64,000 nucleotides of DNA from Vibrio splendidus (GCF_024347615.1 NZ_AP025508.1:806001-870000), one strand, 5' to 3'; shown: positions 10,288-20,219, numbered from the stretch's first letter. Translations and numbers: made by a program. Notes: generated by a model not told the origin, from the sequence alone.

Positions 10288-11292
10288 GTGAGAATTTGGC
10301 TTGTTGCATTAACTTCTTTGATTTTTCTTGCGGGCTGTGATCAGGCAAGAGAGCAAGTGCATTTAAGTGGCCCTACAATGGGTACCAGTTACAATATCAA
10401 GTACATCAATAGTGATGAATTTCCTGAGTCTAACGAAGTTCATACCGAGATCGACCGTCTGCTTGAAGAAGTGAATGATCAAATGTCGACCTACCGTGAA
10501 GACTCAGAACTGAGCCGTTTTAACCAGCATAAAGGTGCCGATGCATTCGAAGTATCTGAACAAACAGCTACTGTTGTGAAAGAAGCGATTCGTTTGAACG
10601 GTCTTACTGAAGGTGCATTGGATGTTACGGTTGGACCATTAGTTAACCTTTGGGGTTTTGGTCCTGAAGCGCGTCCTGAAGTGGTTCCATCAGATGAAGA
10701 GCTTGCGGCTCGCAAGGCTAAGGTTGGCATTCATCACTTAAGCGTTGAAGGTAATAAGTTAAGCAAAGACTTGCCTAACTTGTATGTTGACCTTTCAACT
10801 ATCGCAAAAGGCTGGGGTGTGGATGTCGTTGCTGATTACCTTGATTCAATTGGTATTCATAATTACATGGTTGAAGTAGGTGGTGAAATCCGCTTGAAGG
10901 GTTTAAACCGTGAAAGTGTGGGCTGGCGCATCGCCATAGAGAAGCCAACTGTCGACGAGCGCAACATTCAAGAGATCATCGAGCCGGGTGATATGGCGAT
11001 CGCAACATCTGGTGACTACCGTAACTATTTTGAGCGCGATGGTGTTCGTTACTCACACATCATTAACCCTGAAACAGGCAAGCCGCTTCATCATAAAGTG
11101 GTTTCTGTAACCGTTTTAAACCCGTCTTCAATGACTGCAGATGGCTTATCTACAGGCCTTATGGTCTTAGGTGAAGAAAAAGGACTGGAAGTCGCGAACC
11201 AACATAACATCCCTGTGTTCATGGTGGTAAAAACAGCAGATGGCTTTAAAGAAATTGCTTCTGAAGCATTTAAGCCATACTTAGGTAAATAA
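10288..11292 (+). CDS. apbE: FAD:protein FMN transferase (lipoprotein)
   Basis: ApbE moves FMN from FAD onto Thr of the S-G-A-T motifs in NqrB and NqrC. The start is placed at GTG 10288, preceded by AGGAG. That start gives a signal peptide ending in a lipobox (LIFLAGC), so the protein is probably anchored on the periplasmic face of the inner membrane. The ORF is open upstream to 10123, but that extension crosses the terminator hairpin. Family motifs include GPTMGTSYNIKY, STIAKGWGVD and ATSGDYRNYF. 334 residues. Confidence 0.94.
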   Translation: MRIWLVALTSLIFLAGCDQAREQVHLSGPTMGTSYNIKYINSDEFPESNEVHTEIDRLLEEVNDQMSTYREDSELSRFNQHKGADAFEVSEQTATVVKEAIRLNGLTEGALDVTVGPLVNLWGFGPEARPEVVPSDEELAARKAKVGIHHLSVEGNKLSKDLPNLYVDLSTIAKGWGVDVVADYLDSIGIHNYMVEVGGEIRLKGLNRESVGWRIAIEKPTVDERNIQEIIEPGDMAIATSGDYRNYFERDGVRYSHIINPETGKPLHHKVVSVTVLNPSSMTADGLSTGLMVLGEEKGLEVANQHNIPVFMVVKTADGFKEIASEAFKPYLGK

Positions 11293-11308
11293 GGTAAGCG
11301 AGATAATT

Positions 11309-11563
11309 ATGAATACATTTCTGATTACATTTGGTGTTTTTCTTGCAGTAATCGCAGCGATGTCTATTGGCTATATTATCCAAAAGAAAGTTGTGAAGGG
11401 TAGCTGTGGTGGCTTAGGCGCTGTTGGTATTGATAAAGTATGTAACTGCCCTGAACCTTGTGATGCGCGCAAAAAGCGTGAAGCACGTGAAGCATACCGC
11501 GAAGAGAAACTGGCTGAGCGTCAGCAAAAAGAAGCTTCTTGGAATAAAGATCGTATTGCTTAA
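11309..11563 (+). CDS. nqrM: Na+-NQR maturation protein NqrM
   Basis: An 84-residue protein with one N-terminal transmembrane helix and a cysteine-rich segment (CGGLGAVGIDKVCNCPEPCD) typical of NqrM (formerly DUF539). NqrM is needed to assemble the NqrD/E iron centre. It sits 16 nt after apbE, the usual Vibrio order. Its C-terminus is a charged helix. Confidence 0.95.
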   Translation: MNTFLITFGVFLAVIAAMSIGYIIQKKVVKGSCGGLGAVGIDKVCNCPEPCDARKKREAREAYREEKLAERQQKEASWNKDRIA

Positions 11564-11598
11564 TTGCGATTAGCAGCGAAACCTGTTCCCCAAAAAAC

Positions 11599-11632
11599 AA
11601 AGAGCCCAAGGTTAACACCTTGGGCTCTTTTC
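11599..11632. terminator. Bidirectional terminator between nqrM and the response regulator
   Basis: A 12-bp stem AGAGCCCAAGGT / ACCTTGGGCTCT (11601-11628), with A residues on the left and T residues on the right. It can end both the plus-strand nqrM transcript and the converging minus-strand gene. Confidence 0.9.
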
Positions 11633-11674
11633 ATTTTAAAGGCTGACTCGGCTCGTGCTCTAGGAAAGCAGGAG

Positions 11675-12916
11675 TTACTCATTAACGCGTTGAAGGTTAT
11701 TACGAGCGCATATCAACTGGTTTCGACCTTGCTTTTTCGCGGTATAAAGTAGCTCGTCTGCTGCTTTGATTTGCTCGTCTAAAGAGCCTTCTTGGTCGGT
11801 CACGCCAATGCTCATGCTCACTTTAATCACATGTGAATCATGCTGCACTTCATGATTTTCAATTGCGACTCTCATCGATTCCAAGGTCTCTATAAAATCT
11901 TCAAATGGTTCGCATGACTGAATGCAAAACTCTTCGCCACCGAAGCGAACTGCTAAATCATCTTTAAAGTGCTCTTTGATGATTTTACCAACCTCAATTA
12001 ATACCGCGTCACCACCATCGTGGCCGTAGGTATCATTCACCTTTTTAAAAAAGTCGATATCCATCATAGCGATACTGCGATGTTCGCAGCCTTTGCATGT
12101 TTGATTGAAAAGGTAGCGACGGTTCCAAAGTCCGGTCAGAGCATCCTCGTTTGCATGACGAAACAGTTCGTTGGTTGCTTCTTTCATGTCGAGTAATTGG
12201 TGAATACGGCAGAAAAATTCTTCTTGGTTAAATGGCTTATAAAGGAAGTCGTTGGCGCCAGCTTTAAGGAAGCGAGCGGTCATTGTGCGATCATCACTGC
12301 CAGATAGGCCGAGAATAGCGAGTTGATTACGATCGTGTTGGACTCGAATATCACGGGTCATCGAAATGCCATCTTTGTTCGGCATGTCATGGTCGGTAAC
12401 GACAAAAGTGATATCAGGATCGTTTTGGAGGAGCTCTAGTGCTTGCTCTCCATCTACCGCTTGAATCGTTTGAATATATTGATGCTCAAGAAGTTGGACG
12501 ACATATCGACGAACCACAGCAGAATCATCAACTACTAAGGCTTTATGGTATCGGTTATTCGAGATTCGATTAACCAGAGGAAGTAAGTAACTGACTGACG
12601 ACATGCTGTCTTTGAGGATGTAATCAAGCACACCTTTTGCGAGTACTTGCTCTCGAAGTGTGTTGTTGAACATGCCCGTGAGCACAATGATTTTTTGTTG
12701 ATAGCCGAGCACCAAATCAATGATCTCACCATCTTGGCCATCGGGTAAGCAGTAATCGAGCACCGCACACAAGAAATCCGTCTCTTGCTCTAAGATAGCT
12801 TTGGCTTCTGCTACAGATTCAGCCAGTGAAACATCATAGCCATCATTTTTAAATTGCTGGTACAGGTAGTTTCTGAATGCACGACTGTCTTCTACTACTA
12901 GTATTTTCTCACTCAA
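11675..12916 (-). CDS. Response regulator with two receiver domains and a GGDEF diguanylate cyclase domain
   Basis: 413 residues. REC1 (about 4-115) has phospho-acceptor candidate D54 in VLDYCLPDG. REC2 (about 125-240) has D175 in VVTDHDMP. A GGDEF domain follows (about 255-400) with the active-site variant GGEEF at 326-330 and MDIDFFKKVND upstream. The sequence before GGEEF (KDDLAVRF) lacks an RxxD inhibitory site, so product inhibition may be absent. The domains predict phosphorylation-controlled c-di-GMP synthesis. No histidine kinase is adjacent. Divergent from the interrupted dinB. Confidence 0.9.
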   Translation of the reverse strand: MSEKILVVEDSRAFRNYLYQQFKNDGYDVSLAESVAEAKAILEQETDFLCAVLDYCLPDGQDGEIIDLVLGYQQKIIVLTGMFNNTLREQVLAKGVLDYILKDSMSSVSYLLPLVNRISNNRYHKALVVDDSAVVRRYVVQLLEHQYIQTIQAVDGEQALELLQNDPDITFVVTDHDMPNKDGISMTRDIRVQHDRNQLAILGLSGSDDRTMTARFLKAGANDFLYKPFNQEEFFCRIHQLLDMKEATNELFRHANEDALTGLWNRRYLFNQTCKGCEHRSIAMMDIDFFKKVNDTYGHDGGDAVLIEVGKIIKEHFKDDLAVRFGGEEFCIQSCEPFEDFIETLESMRVAIENHEVQHDSHVIKVSMSIGVTDQEGSLDEQIKAADELLYTAKKQGRNQLICARNNLQRVNE

Positions 12917-13036
12917 AAGCTATCCCTACTTATAGACTAAATACTCCTTAACAATACTATCAGAATAGTAGGCGGCTATTGAAGAGAAACCTGTTGAGCT
13001 GGACTCCAGATCATTTTAAATCTAGGAATAATTGAT

Positions 13037-13056
13037 TATACTGTTCATAGATACAG
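13037..13056 (+). promoter_or_regulatory. LexA box and -10 of the original host dinB promoter
   Basis: The 16-bp sequence CTGTTCATAGATACAG (13041-13056) fits the SOS-box form CTGT-N8-ACAG. It overlaps a TATACT -10-like hexamer (13037-13042) and lies 24 nt before the dinB ATG. LexA would block this promoter until DNA damage. Because dinB is interrupted 61 nt in, the promoter now points into the recombinase operon at 13234. Confidence 0.8.
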
Positions 13057-13079
13057 TTGTAAGGTTGAGTTATTCCTAA

Positions 13080-13142
13080 ATGTGTAGTGCGGGCGAAGAG
13101 AAAGTTAGAAAAATAATCCATGTTGATATGGATTGTTTTTAA
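13080..13142 (+). pseudogene. dinB: 5' fragment of host dinB, cut by the island
   Basis: Reads MCSAGEEKVRKIIHVDMDCF, then an immediate TAA formed by the junction. K-I-I-H-V-D-M-D-C-F is the first catalytic motif of DNA polymerase IV. The dinB sequence stops at base 13140 and resumes in phase at 39068. The break falls after the first nucleotide of codon 21, which in the joined gene is the second Phe of D-C-F-F, the steric-gate position (Phe13 in E. coli DinB). The fragment cannot be active. Confidence 0.93.
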
Positions 13143-13156
13143 ACTCTGACGTGTTA

Positions 13157-13212
13157 GTTTGAAGGAAAACTTGTAAGTGTTTTTATTGTTTACTACCTTT
13201 CACTTGTAGGTG
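13157..13212. repeat. Left-end candidate recombinase arm sites
   Basis: Inside the left end lie GTTTGA (13157-13162), TTGTAAGTG (13171-13179) and a near copy TTGTAGGTG (13204-13212). The first two are mirrored in inverted order at the right end (CACTTAC 39020-39026, TCAAAC 39035-39040). TTGTAAGTG also recurs at 38905-38913. Short repeats of this kind at both ends would suit arm-type binding sites; this is inference from pattern only. Confidence 0.4.
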
Positions 13213-13233
13213 ATAACTTAATGGTAAAAATGT

Positions 13234-14466
13234 ATGCAAAGAGTACATGATAAAACTCATAACCAGCACTGGATTTATCTTGATGATAACGATGTACCAC
13301 TTCTGTTACCTTGCCTCTATAATCGTTACACCACCTTGAATGGGCTTTCTGTTGTCCATGAGAAAGTCGCAAACCCTGAGACCGAACAATATGACTTCCG
13401 ATTCAAGGAGGTTGAAATTGGTGAAGGTGCTCAATATGTCAGGGGTGAGAAATTGGGCGTTTTCCTTGAGTGGTTAGAAGATTATGCCAAAGAATCAGAA
13501 CACCCTCTACTTACACTCGATAATCATACTGCTCTTCCTGCTGAATATATGAATACATTCATTAATGACTATCTAGCTCATAAGATGGAAGCTAGTGAAA
13601 TTGTAGTTAATCGAGCGGTAATGTCATTAGAGAGTTATTACAACTGGCTTTCTTACTTCTTTGATATGCCATATAAAAAGATCTTTATATATTCAGAAAA
13701 TAGAGAATTAGTTCGCTCAAATAGCAAATCAAAACTCATCATAAAATACCTACTTCCAGCAACAAGAGAATTGCTTTACGCCAATACCGATACTCTTTTG
13801 GAGGAGATTGTTCTACGCAATGGTGGGGAGCTTGGTTGTCGAACCAAAGAGAACCAAGGGTTTTACTTGGAAGACTTTAAGGCTGATGGCTCTATTAAAA
13901 AAGGCTTATTGAGCCTATTTAAAGATATGATGACTAATCCTGATAAAGAGGAATTTGAGTACCACCTAGCTTCTTTTCACGCAAAATATGGTTCAGGGAG
14001 AAAGCTTTATATTGAGCGTTCTCACCTTAGTTTAATGAAGCGCTATTACGACCAAGAGCGCCCTAAAACTGAGAGCAGTCAGTTATTGGTATCCAACTCT
14101 ACCAATCACACTTTTGGTAAGTCCGTAGGTAAGCAATACGGCACTCAGCTTTTTTCTAGGGTGTTAGAGAAAGTTCGCAAATTAATGCAAGAGAATCCAG
14201 GAGCTTACGCAGGCTACCAAGAGTTGGATAAAGCGCTGAGTTACCACCACTTAAGGCACTCATTTGGCACTGATACTTTTTATGATGGCTGCCAAAAAGC
14301 AAAGAAATCATACGAATCGATTACTACGGAATCTGCGGTATATATTGAAACCGCAAGACGCTTAGGACACAAAGTAGATAGCAGGTATTCAAACCAAACC
14401 ACCAAAGTGTACATTCATGCTTGTGGCCAGAGAGAGCAGTTGCTCAAGGAGGTGGTTTATGGATAA
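13234..14466 (+). CDS. Tyrosine recombinase, first gene of the island recombinase operon
   Basis: 410 residues. The C-terminal catalytic region is recognisable: H-x-L-R-H in YHHLRHSFGTD (from residue 337), G-H at 378-379, and a candidate nucleophile Tyr393 in TTKVYIHA. An N-terminal SAM-like DNA-binding region is plausible at about 85-165. It lies 92 nt inside the left junction and reads away from the captured dinB promoter. The next gene's start and a strong Shine-Dalgarno lie inside its 3' end, so expression is coupled. It could correspond to the tyrosine recombinase of Gamma-Mobile-Trio systems (GmtY), but that name needs a homology search. Confidence 0.85.
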   Translation: MQRVHDKTHNQHWIYLDDNDVPLLLPCLYNRYTTLNGLSVVHEKVANPETEQYDFRFKEVEIGEGAQYVRGEKLGVFLEWLEDYAKESEHPLLTLDNHTALPAEYMNTFINDYLAHKMEASEIVVNRAVMSLESYYNWLSYFFDMPYKKIFIYSENRELVRSNSKSKLIIKYLLPATRELLYANTDTLLEEIVLRNGGELGCRTKENQGFYLEDFKADGSIKKGLLSLFKDMMTNPDKEEFEYHLASFHAKYGSGRKLYIERSHLSLMKRYYDQERPKTESSQLLVSNSTNHTFGKSVGKQYGTQLFSRVLEKVRKLMQENPGAYAGYQELDKALSYHHLRHSFGTDTFYDGCQKAKKSYESITTESAVYIETARRLGHKVDSRYSNQTTKVYIHACGQREQLLKEVVYG

Positions 14467-16708
14467 TTTAGAGGAATTTTCAAGCGCTGAGATAGAAAAG
14501 GAGCTATCCAGCGACTTTAAGAAAAAGCAACCTATTGCATCACTAAAATTACCTTTCTCTGTTAGGTCTATATCTATCCCTAGGGGTAAACATAGTGCTG
14601 CTTATATTCTATCCATGACAGACGCAGAAGACTCCGACAAGGTAATCATCTATAAGTCGATCATTTCCGCTTATAATTATGCGTTTTCTGATAAGAGTGC
14701 AGCAATTTCCGCTAAGGATAAGTTTTCACAGGTGGCTAAACCGTTCGTTGAATGGCTCAACGGTCACATAGTTGAAAATCGCTATGAAATCCTAAAGCTT
14801 TACGAAACTGACCGTATGGATCAATTAGGCAATCATGGCGGTTTCAGTCCATTAATTAATTTAAAAATTGTATTGGGTTATGCCATTGAGTCTGAATCAT
14901 TAAGAAAAGAGTTAAGTAGTGATGAGTATGCTTATCTTATTGAACTTCGCAAGACGAAACGTACCCCTAACCTGAATAAGTCTCAAAAATCTATAGCTAG
15001 TTATTTCGGTGCATTAGACTGGTTGAGAAGAGACGATATTGGTATTGGAAGTGAGCTTTATTCCGCTCTCGCTTCCCCTAAGCTAGCGATGAATTCATTA
15101 AGTTTAACCGCAGCTACTGTCATTCTTGAATTAAAATCCTATAAAGATGAGCTACGAATGCTGATTAGGCGGATTAAACCGCAGTTAAGTCCTTGGTTAG
15201 TTATTGATTCAAAGGATAGTAGGTTTGAGAGGGTTAAAGCAGTAGGTAATATCATTTATTTGATGCTGTCTGCCTACCATAAACAAGATAATCCATCGAA
15301 TACCCTTAAAGCAGCGCTAGAGGTTTTGATTCTTTCTAATTCAAGTAGTTTAGCTACCAGTAATACTACTGCTCCTGCATTAAAGAGTCAGGATGAGTGT
15401 GATAGCCTTTTTTTGAATAAAGTAGGTGACAAAAAAAAAGTTAATACGGATTTTATGAACTTTCATTCTACTGCATTACTAGATGGCACTCTTTTCTCTA
15501 TCGAGTGGATTAAGGGGGTGTTAAATGGCGATTCATTAAAAGCACAGACTAATGTCGAAGGGCTAATGTTTGCTTGGTTGATGGCAAGCTTAACAGTGCA
15601 ACCAAATGACATACCTAAACTAAGGCACTTTGATTTTAGATTGATGAAAGTTGGCGGGAGAGTGACCAGTATTGAATGTGAGTATTTTAAAGGTCGGGCT
15701 AAAGTGTTTCATACAACCCGTTCTTTATCCGCGCGAACACCAGAAGGTAAGGCGCTTTTAAAATTGCTTGAACAGCAAGATGAAGGCTTACCATTCTTTA
15801 CCAAGCAAACCTTGGCGATTAGTAACAAAAACAACTCACTTTTAGGTGTTTTTAATGCGCTGCTTCAAATAAGCGATTTGTCTGAAAAGCTTGAAATTGC
15901 ACACGAAAAACAGCAGCTACCCAATTTAATGCCTCAAGCAATTTGCGCCCTTATTTCTCACGGTGTCCATCCTGAAAATGTTGTCAATAACCGTGGAATA
16001 ATAACGATAGATGAGAGGAGAAAATTAGTCGCTCAATCGCAATCACCTTGTCAGAAAACGATTTTTGGTCTTCAATCTCTTAAAAATAGTGCGGTTCATG
16101 CATTTAGTGACCCATACACATTGAATTACTTGATTAATCGAAATTCTCACTCGAACCAAACTGAGAAAGTAAGCTACTTAACCGAAGATAATGAAGAATG
16201 GATGAATAGTTCAGGGCGAATCACTCGTGAGGTGATGTTGGACTTGATTCAGAATGTTTTTAATTTGAACTTTAAGCCTGAGAATGACAAACAAGTCGCA
16301 GCATTTAATAGTGAGTTTATGGCGGTCACAGATTTGATTGCATACAAACATGAGGAAATGAATGCAAGGCTTAGAGTCGTCACAGGGCAAGAAAAGGGGC
16401 GTGTGAATGAGGTTGGCGTGATGGCGTTGAGTGACCAAAAAGAAAATGAAGCTTTATCGCCGATCTATGTTTCGGATAGCCCTATTACTGTTTTAAAAAT
16501 GCACAATTACCTCCATGAATTCAAAAAGGATTATAAGAAGCTCCTTTCTTATAATCCTGACTACTTATTTAAAACGGTGATACCTACTGTGGAATGGCTA
16601 GAAGACACCCTTCCCAAGATGAGTAAATCGTCACAACGTAAAGGTCGAGAGCTGTTTGACTTAATGATAAAAAATGGCGTTGTAATGAGTGTCTTTCACT
16701 CGATGTAA
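14459..16708 (+). CDS. Large recombinase-operon partner protein
   Basis: 749 residues from ATG 14459, chosen because AAGGAGG lies 6 nt upstream; the frame is open to 14417. It overlaps the first recombinase gene by 8 nt. I see no complete R-H-R-H-Y set. A segment around residues 385-445 (SLTVQPNDIPKLRHFDF) is reminiscent of a degenerate recombinase N-side core. Such large middle proteins accompany recombinase trios. It is followed after 13 nt by the third gene. The role in strand exchange or target choice is inferred from context. Confidence 0.75.
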   Translation: MDNLEEFSSAEIEKELSSDFKKKQPIASLKLPFSVRSISIPRGKHSAAYILSMTDAEDSDKVIIYKSIISAYNYAFSDKSAAISAKDKFSQVAKPFVEWLNGHIVENRYEILKLYETDRMDQLGNHGGFSPLINLKIVLGYAIESESLRKELSSDEYAYLIELRKTKRTPNLNKSQKSIASYFGALDWLRRDDIGIGSELYSALASPKLAMNSLSLTAATVILELKSYKDELRMLIRRIKPQLSPWLVIDSKDSRFERVKAVGNIIYLMLSAYHKQDNPSNTLKAALEVLILSNSSSLATSNTTAPALKSQDECDSLFLNKVGDKKKVNTDFMNFHSTALLDGTLFSIEWIKGVLNGDSLKAQTNVEGLMFAWLMASLTVQPNDIPKLRHFDFRLMKVGGRVTSIECEYFKGRAKVFHTTRSLSARTPEGKALLKLLEQQDEGLPFFTKQTLAISNKNNSLLGVFNALLQISDLSEKLEIAHEKQQLPNLMPQAICALISHGVHPENVVNNRGIITIDERRKLVAQSQSPCQKTIFGLQSLKNSAVHAFSDPYTLNYLINRNSHSNQTEKVSYLTEDNEEWMNSSGRITREVMLDLIQNVFNLNFKPENDKQVAAFNSEFMAVTDLIAYKHEEMNARLRVVTGQEKGRVNEVGVMALSDQKENEALSPIYVSDSPITVLKMHNYLHEFKKDYKKLLSYNPDYLFKTVIPTVEWLEDTLPKMSKSSQRKGRELFDLMIKNGVVMSVFHSM

Positions 16709-16721
16709 GTAAGGGGGATCT

Positions 16722-19508
16722 ATGGCACTAACAGTATTAGAAAATCCAATTGATAGTTTTTGGTATGACCAGAATTTAAAGCTGATCGATAACCCGTTTT
16801 TCATGAGTGATAAAGGCGATGTTTATTCTGACACGTGGCACTTTAAAGTTAATAAAAATGGCAGTATCACAAAATTGGATTTTTCATTGTTTGATTTGCC
16901 TGTGTTTAACCATGAATCTGTAGCGACTTACTTAAAGGATAGGTATGCCTCCCCTTTAAATTCGAAGGAATATGCAAAGTTAGTTTGTCTTAGTGTTACC
17001 AACCCTAGGGGTGCTCGAAATGTTCTTATCGCTTATAAAATGATGCTGCACCTTTTCGCTTTCCTTAAAGAGAATAGCGCAACAAACCTCACTGCATCGT
17101 TATTGGAATCTTTTTGGACATCGTTTATGGGGAGAACGGTCAACCAGTATGGATTTGTGAACCGTATATCTACTCCTTCTTATCTGGGGGCAATTAAACC
17201 AATTCCATTTCGTACAATAAGAAACGATCTCAAGGCTCTTGGTGTGGTTGGTGTTATTGATTCCTCCCTAACACAAAAGAAAATAGAAAAGAGTTTAGAT
17301 AAAGTTTGCCAATCACAATACAGCACGACGCTCGCTGAGTTTAAAAAAGGCGGTAGCTTTAATTTTATTGGACTTGAGTTGGGGCAGTACTACGTTGACT
17401 ATCTTAATCAGCGTTATCAAAACGACTTTCTGTATGCCTCCGTATGTAGGTTGGTATTTGAGAGTATCGACACTAAATATGGGATGAAGAGTTTAAATCC
17501 CAAATTATCGAAAAACCTTCGTGAAGCCATACTTACAGCGATATTGAGGGGCGTAGAGTGCAAGCGTACTGCCCGCACGGTAGGGATTAATTTCAATACT
17601 CTTGCAGTTGAAGTGAAAGATGCGCTTTTTGAGGAATACTCGAAGCGATTTGAATTGGTAACGCCTTTAAAAGACCAATCCATTGAAGCGTTAGTTATTG
17701 AGTTAGGCTTATCCTCTCGAAGTGATTCAGTGGAATTGATTCGAATATTAATGCTACAAAAATACTTAGGTTTGGAGGGGCATAAGACATCGCATGAGGT
17801 ATGGCAAGGCTACTTGTTTTCCTTAGATAAGACCTTTTTAGAGGCTGAATTTTTAAGCCAATTATCCGTAGATGATGTGTACGAAAAAATGCAAGCAATT
17901 GTCTCTAAACAAATATTGGGGAGAGAGCAGTTTCTTGCTGATATTGGCGCTTGGGCAAATAAACAATTGTCTTATTCAGAGTTGAAAACGTATCAAAGCT
18001 TTAAAGCAATTCTGAATATTCCACTTTATGCGATGATTAATCTTGTAGTGGCATGGACAGGCTATCGACAATCTGAATTCGGTTTTCCATTGGGTGCGAT
18101 ACACTCTGAACCGAATTTGGATATTCTCGACAATGCTCACGTTCCATTTCGCTTCAAGCTTAAATGGCTTGTCCCTAAAACGGGTGGCTCGACCAAAATT
18201 AATCGAGAAATTACCTCTCAATGTTACCAAGTTGCTAAGCAATTAAATGAGGTGTTTGGGCATGAGGGTGATGAGCCGTGTCTGTATTCTTACGAAAGAA
18301 GGGCTATAAAAGAGAACATTAATCAATCTGGAACATACATCGAGAATAGAGTTAAAGCGAATTGGGAAGGCTTTGTCAGAGCGTACCAACCTTTTAATGA
18401 TGTGATTAAACTCGATACCTTAAACAAAAAGCACACTGCACAGTTGACGATTGATGAGCAAAAAGAATTAGAATTGCTGTCAGCCAAGTACAGTATTGAC
18501 AGTGCTCGTTATTAGAACTTGCTTTTTTATGCTCAAGTGGTGGTAAAAGATTGGTTACGTCTTTCTTGCTCATCTTTTAATGGCAATCTAGCTCAAAAAG
18601 CACTGAAAGCCTCTCTTGTTTTATTCTCTAAAGGTGAGCCTCTTGAAAATACAAAGCATCAAGAAATTATCGAAACTTATCTTTCCGATGAAACTAAAGC
18701 GCGGCTAACTAGTGGCTCAGTGGATTTGAATGATAAGAAAACGATGAAGGATATTAACTCTGAGTTATTAGAAAGTGCGCGCTATCCTTCTCCTCACGCT
18801 TTTCGTCATATATGGGCGGAGTCAGTTCTCACACGCTATCAGGGTGATGTGGGGGCAGTGATACGCCACCAGTTTGCTCACCTAGATAATTCTTTCTTCA
18901 TGGCGTATCTAAGAGATAAAGATACTAGAGGGTTAATGCAATCAGCGAAGCAGCGCTACCTAAACTCATTGGTTGAGTTACTGATTATAGAGTCAGAGCA
19001 AGTCGGTGAAAAATACGTAGGCGGTCTGGCACAGTTCGTGAAAAAAGCGACATCATTAACGCAAGTGAAAGATGATAATGGAATACTTTCTCTAAGAGAG
19101 ACGTTAAGTGGTCGTATCATTGATATTCAGGTGAATACTTTCGCTACCTGTATACCTCGTGATGGTGCGGATCCTAGAGCAAAATGTTGGAAAATGGGGG
19201 CGTTAAACCCACAAGATGCCAAGCCTGAGTTTTGTCTGAATTGCACCAATGCACTCATCACTGAGGGTAATATCAAAGGGATATGGCAAGTGATTCAACC
19301 AATGGTAAAAGAGTCGTTACAGGAACACGCTTTTGGTTTCTTGTTAGAGGCACACCTACCAACACTCAAATCAAGCTGGAAGCGCATTAAAGAGCTTAGA
19401 AGTGAGGAGAACGCTGTAAGTGTCGACAAGATTCTAGCTGCAATTACTAAAGCAATTGATGCTATAGAAAGCAAGATTATGGAAGAGGAAAGGCTGTATG
19501 CCCAATGA
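16722..19508 (+). pseudogene. Large tyrosine recombinase interrupted by an in-frame amber codon
   Basis: One reading frame of 928 positions with a single TAG at 18513-18515 (codon 598). Before it: R449 in AWTGYRQSEFG and a Lys in KLKWLVPKTGG. After it: HAFRH (692-696), HQFAH (716-720) and Tyr729 in FFMAYLRD. So the stop separates the two halves of the active site. The C-terminal tail has a Cys-rich motif (KCWKMGALNPQDAKPEFCLNC) that may bind zinc. The start follows AAGGGGG. Either the gene is inactivated, the amber is read through or suppressed, or it is a sequencing error. All other residues across the stop look intact, so the mutation is recent. Confidence 0.82.
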
Positions 19509-20049
19509 CTTTGATTTAGATGAGCTTATGTCGGATGAGTTTCTGGATTCGTTAGATGATACTTCAGACAAATCAGCCCAAAATGAACAACCATCATGGG
19601 TTGTTGACGACCCAGAGCATACTACTCATAAAGCTTACCATGCCATTCTTGATTTAAAAAAGGAAGCTGAAGAAGCGATTTCAAGCTTTGGTGAGGTAGT
19701 AACAAATAAGACTAAGAAGTTCTATCAAATTAAAAAGTCTAATGTAGCTAGAGTGGTTGGTCGGTCAGCACAGAGCATTTTCAATGCGTCCTCATTCAGT
19801 AGAGACATTGAAGGCTTCTTTGATGATGTTAATCAAGAGCTTTTAGAGATGCATGAAATTGAACAAAAGAAGCAATTAAAAAGAAAGAAAACGGGCATCA
19901 GAGTGAATAAAAAAGAAGTTATTGTTCAGAGTCATCAATCTTTAGAAAAAAAGCACAACGCACTTAAAGCTCGAAGCGTCAAAGAAACATTGGATTTAGC
20001 CGTTGCCAAGATGCCTTTGGATTTGAAAGCAAAAATGGGACTTATGTAA
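19498..20049 (+). CDS. Small putative DNA-binding partner of the recombinases
   Basis: 183 residues. The start ATG lies 11 nt inside the end of the large recombinase gene, so it is translationally coupled. The N-terminus is acidic (FDLDELMSDEFLDSLDD). The middle segment KKSNVARVVGRSAQSIFN looks like a helix-turn-helix, and the C-terminal half is a basic helix. In position and size it resembles TnpC, the small accessory protein of Tn554-type transposons. Last gene of the four-gene operon. Confidence 0.7.
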   Translation: MPNDFDLDELMSDEFLDSLDDTSDKSAQNEQPSWVVDDPEHTTHKAYHAILDLKKEAEEAISSFGEVVTNKTKKFYQIKKSNVARVVGRSAQSIFNASSFSRDIEGFFDDVNQELLEMHEIEQKKQLKRKKTGIRVNKKEVIVQSHQSLEKKHNALKARSVKETLDLAVAKMPLDLKAKMGLM

Positions 20050-20100
20050 GTCGTCAAAAAAGCTATATTTTCGTTATAAACTGATGCATATATCTTGGGT

Positions 20101-20219
20101 TTAATCTTCATCTGGAATCAAATTATAGATTGAACATTTGAGAGCTTTAGATACCGTAAACACCTTCTCTAAAGTCACATTTTTTCACCACGTTCAAGAA
20201 CACCAATATAATTCAAACT
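20101..20219 (-). pseudogene. 3' remnant of an XRE-family regulator
   Basis: Read on the minus strand with one restored A in a run of six A, this gives LNYIGVLERGEKNVTLEKVF followed by a C-terminus ending IPDED and a stop at 20101-20103. The first part is the second half of a Cro/CI helix-turn-helix. The 5' part is missing where the IS66 fragment begins (about 20220). It is a dead gene, separate from the intact XRE gene at 20683. Confidence 0.6.

Noticed and set aside
18519..19508. Independent 329-residue protein
   Set aside because: It is the in-frame continuation of the 16722 recombinase after a single amber codon; there is no good start site.
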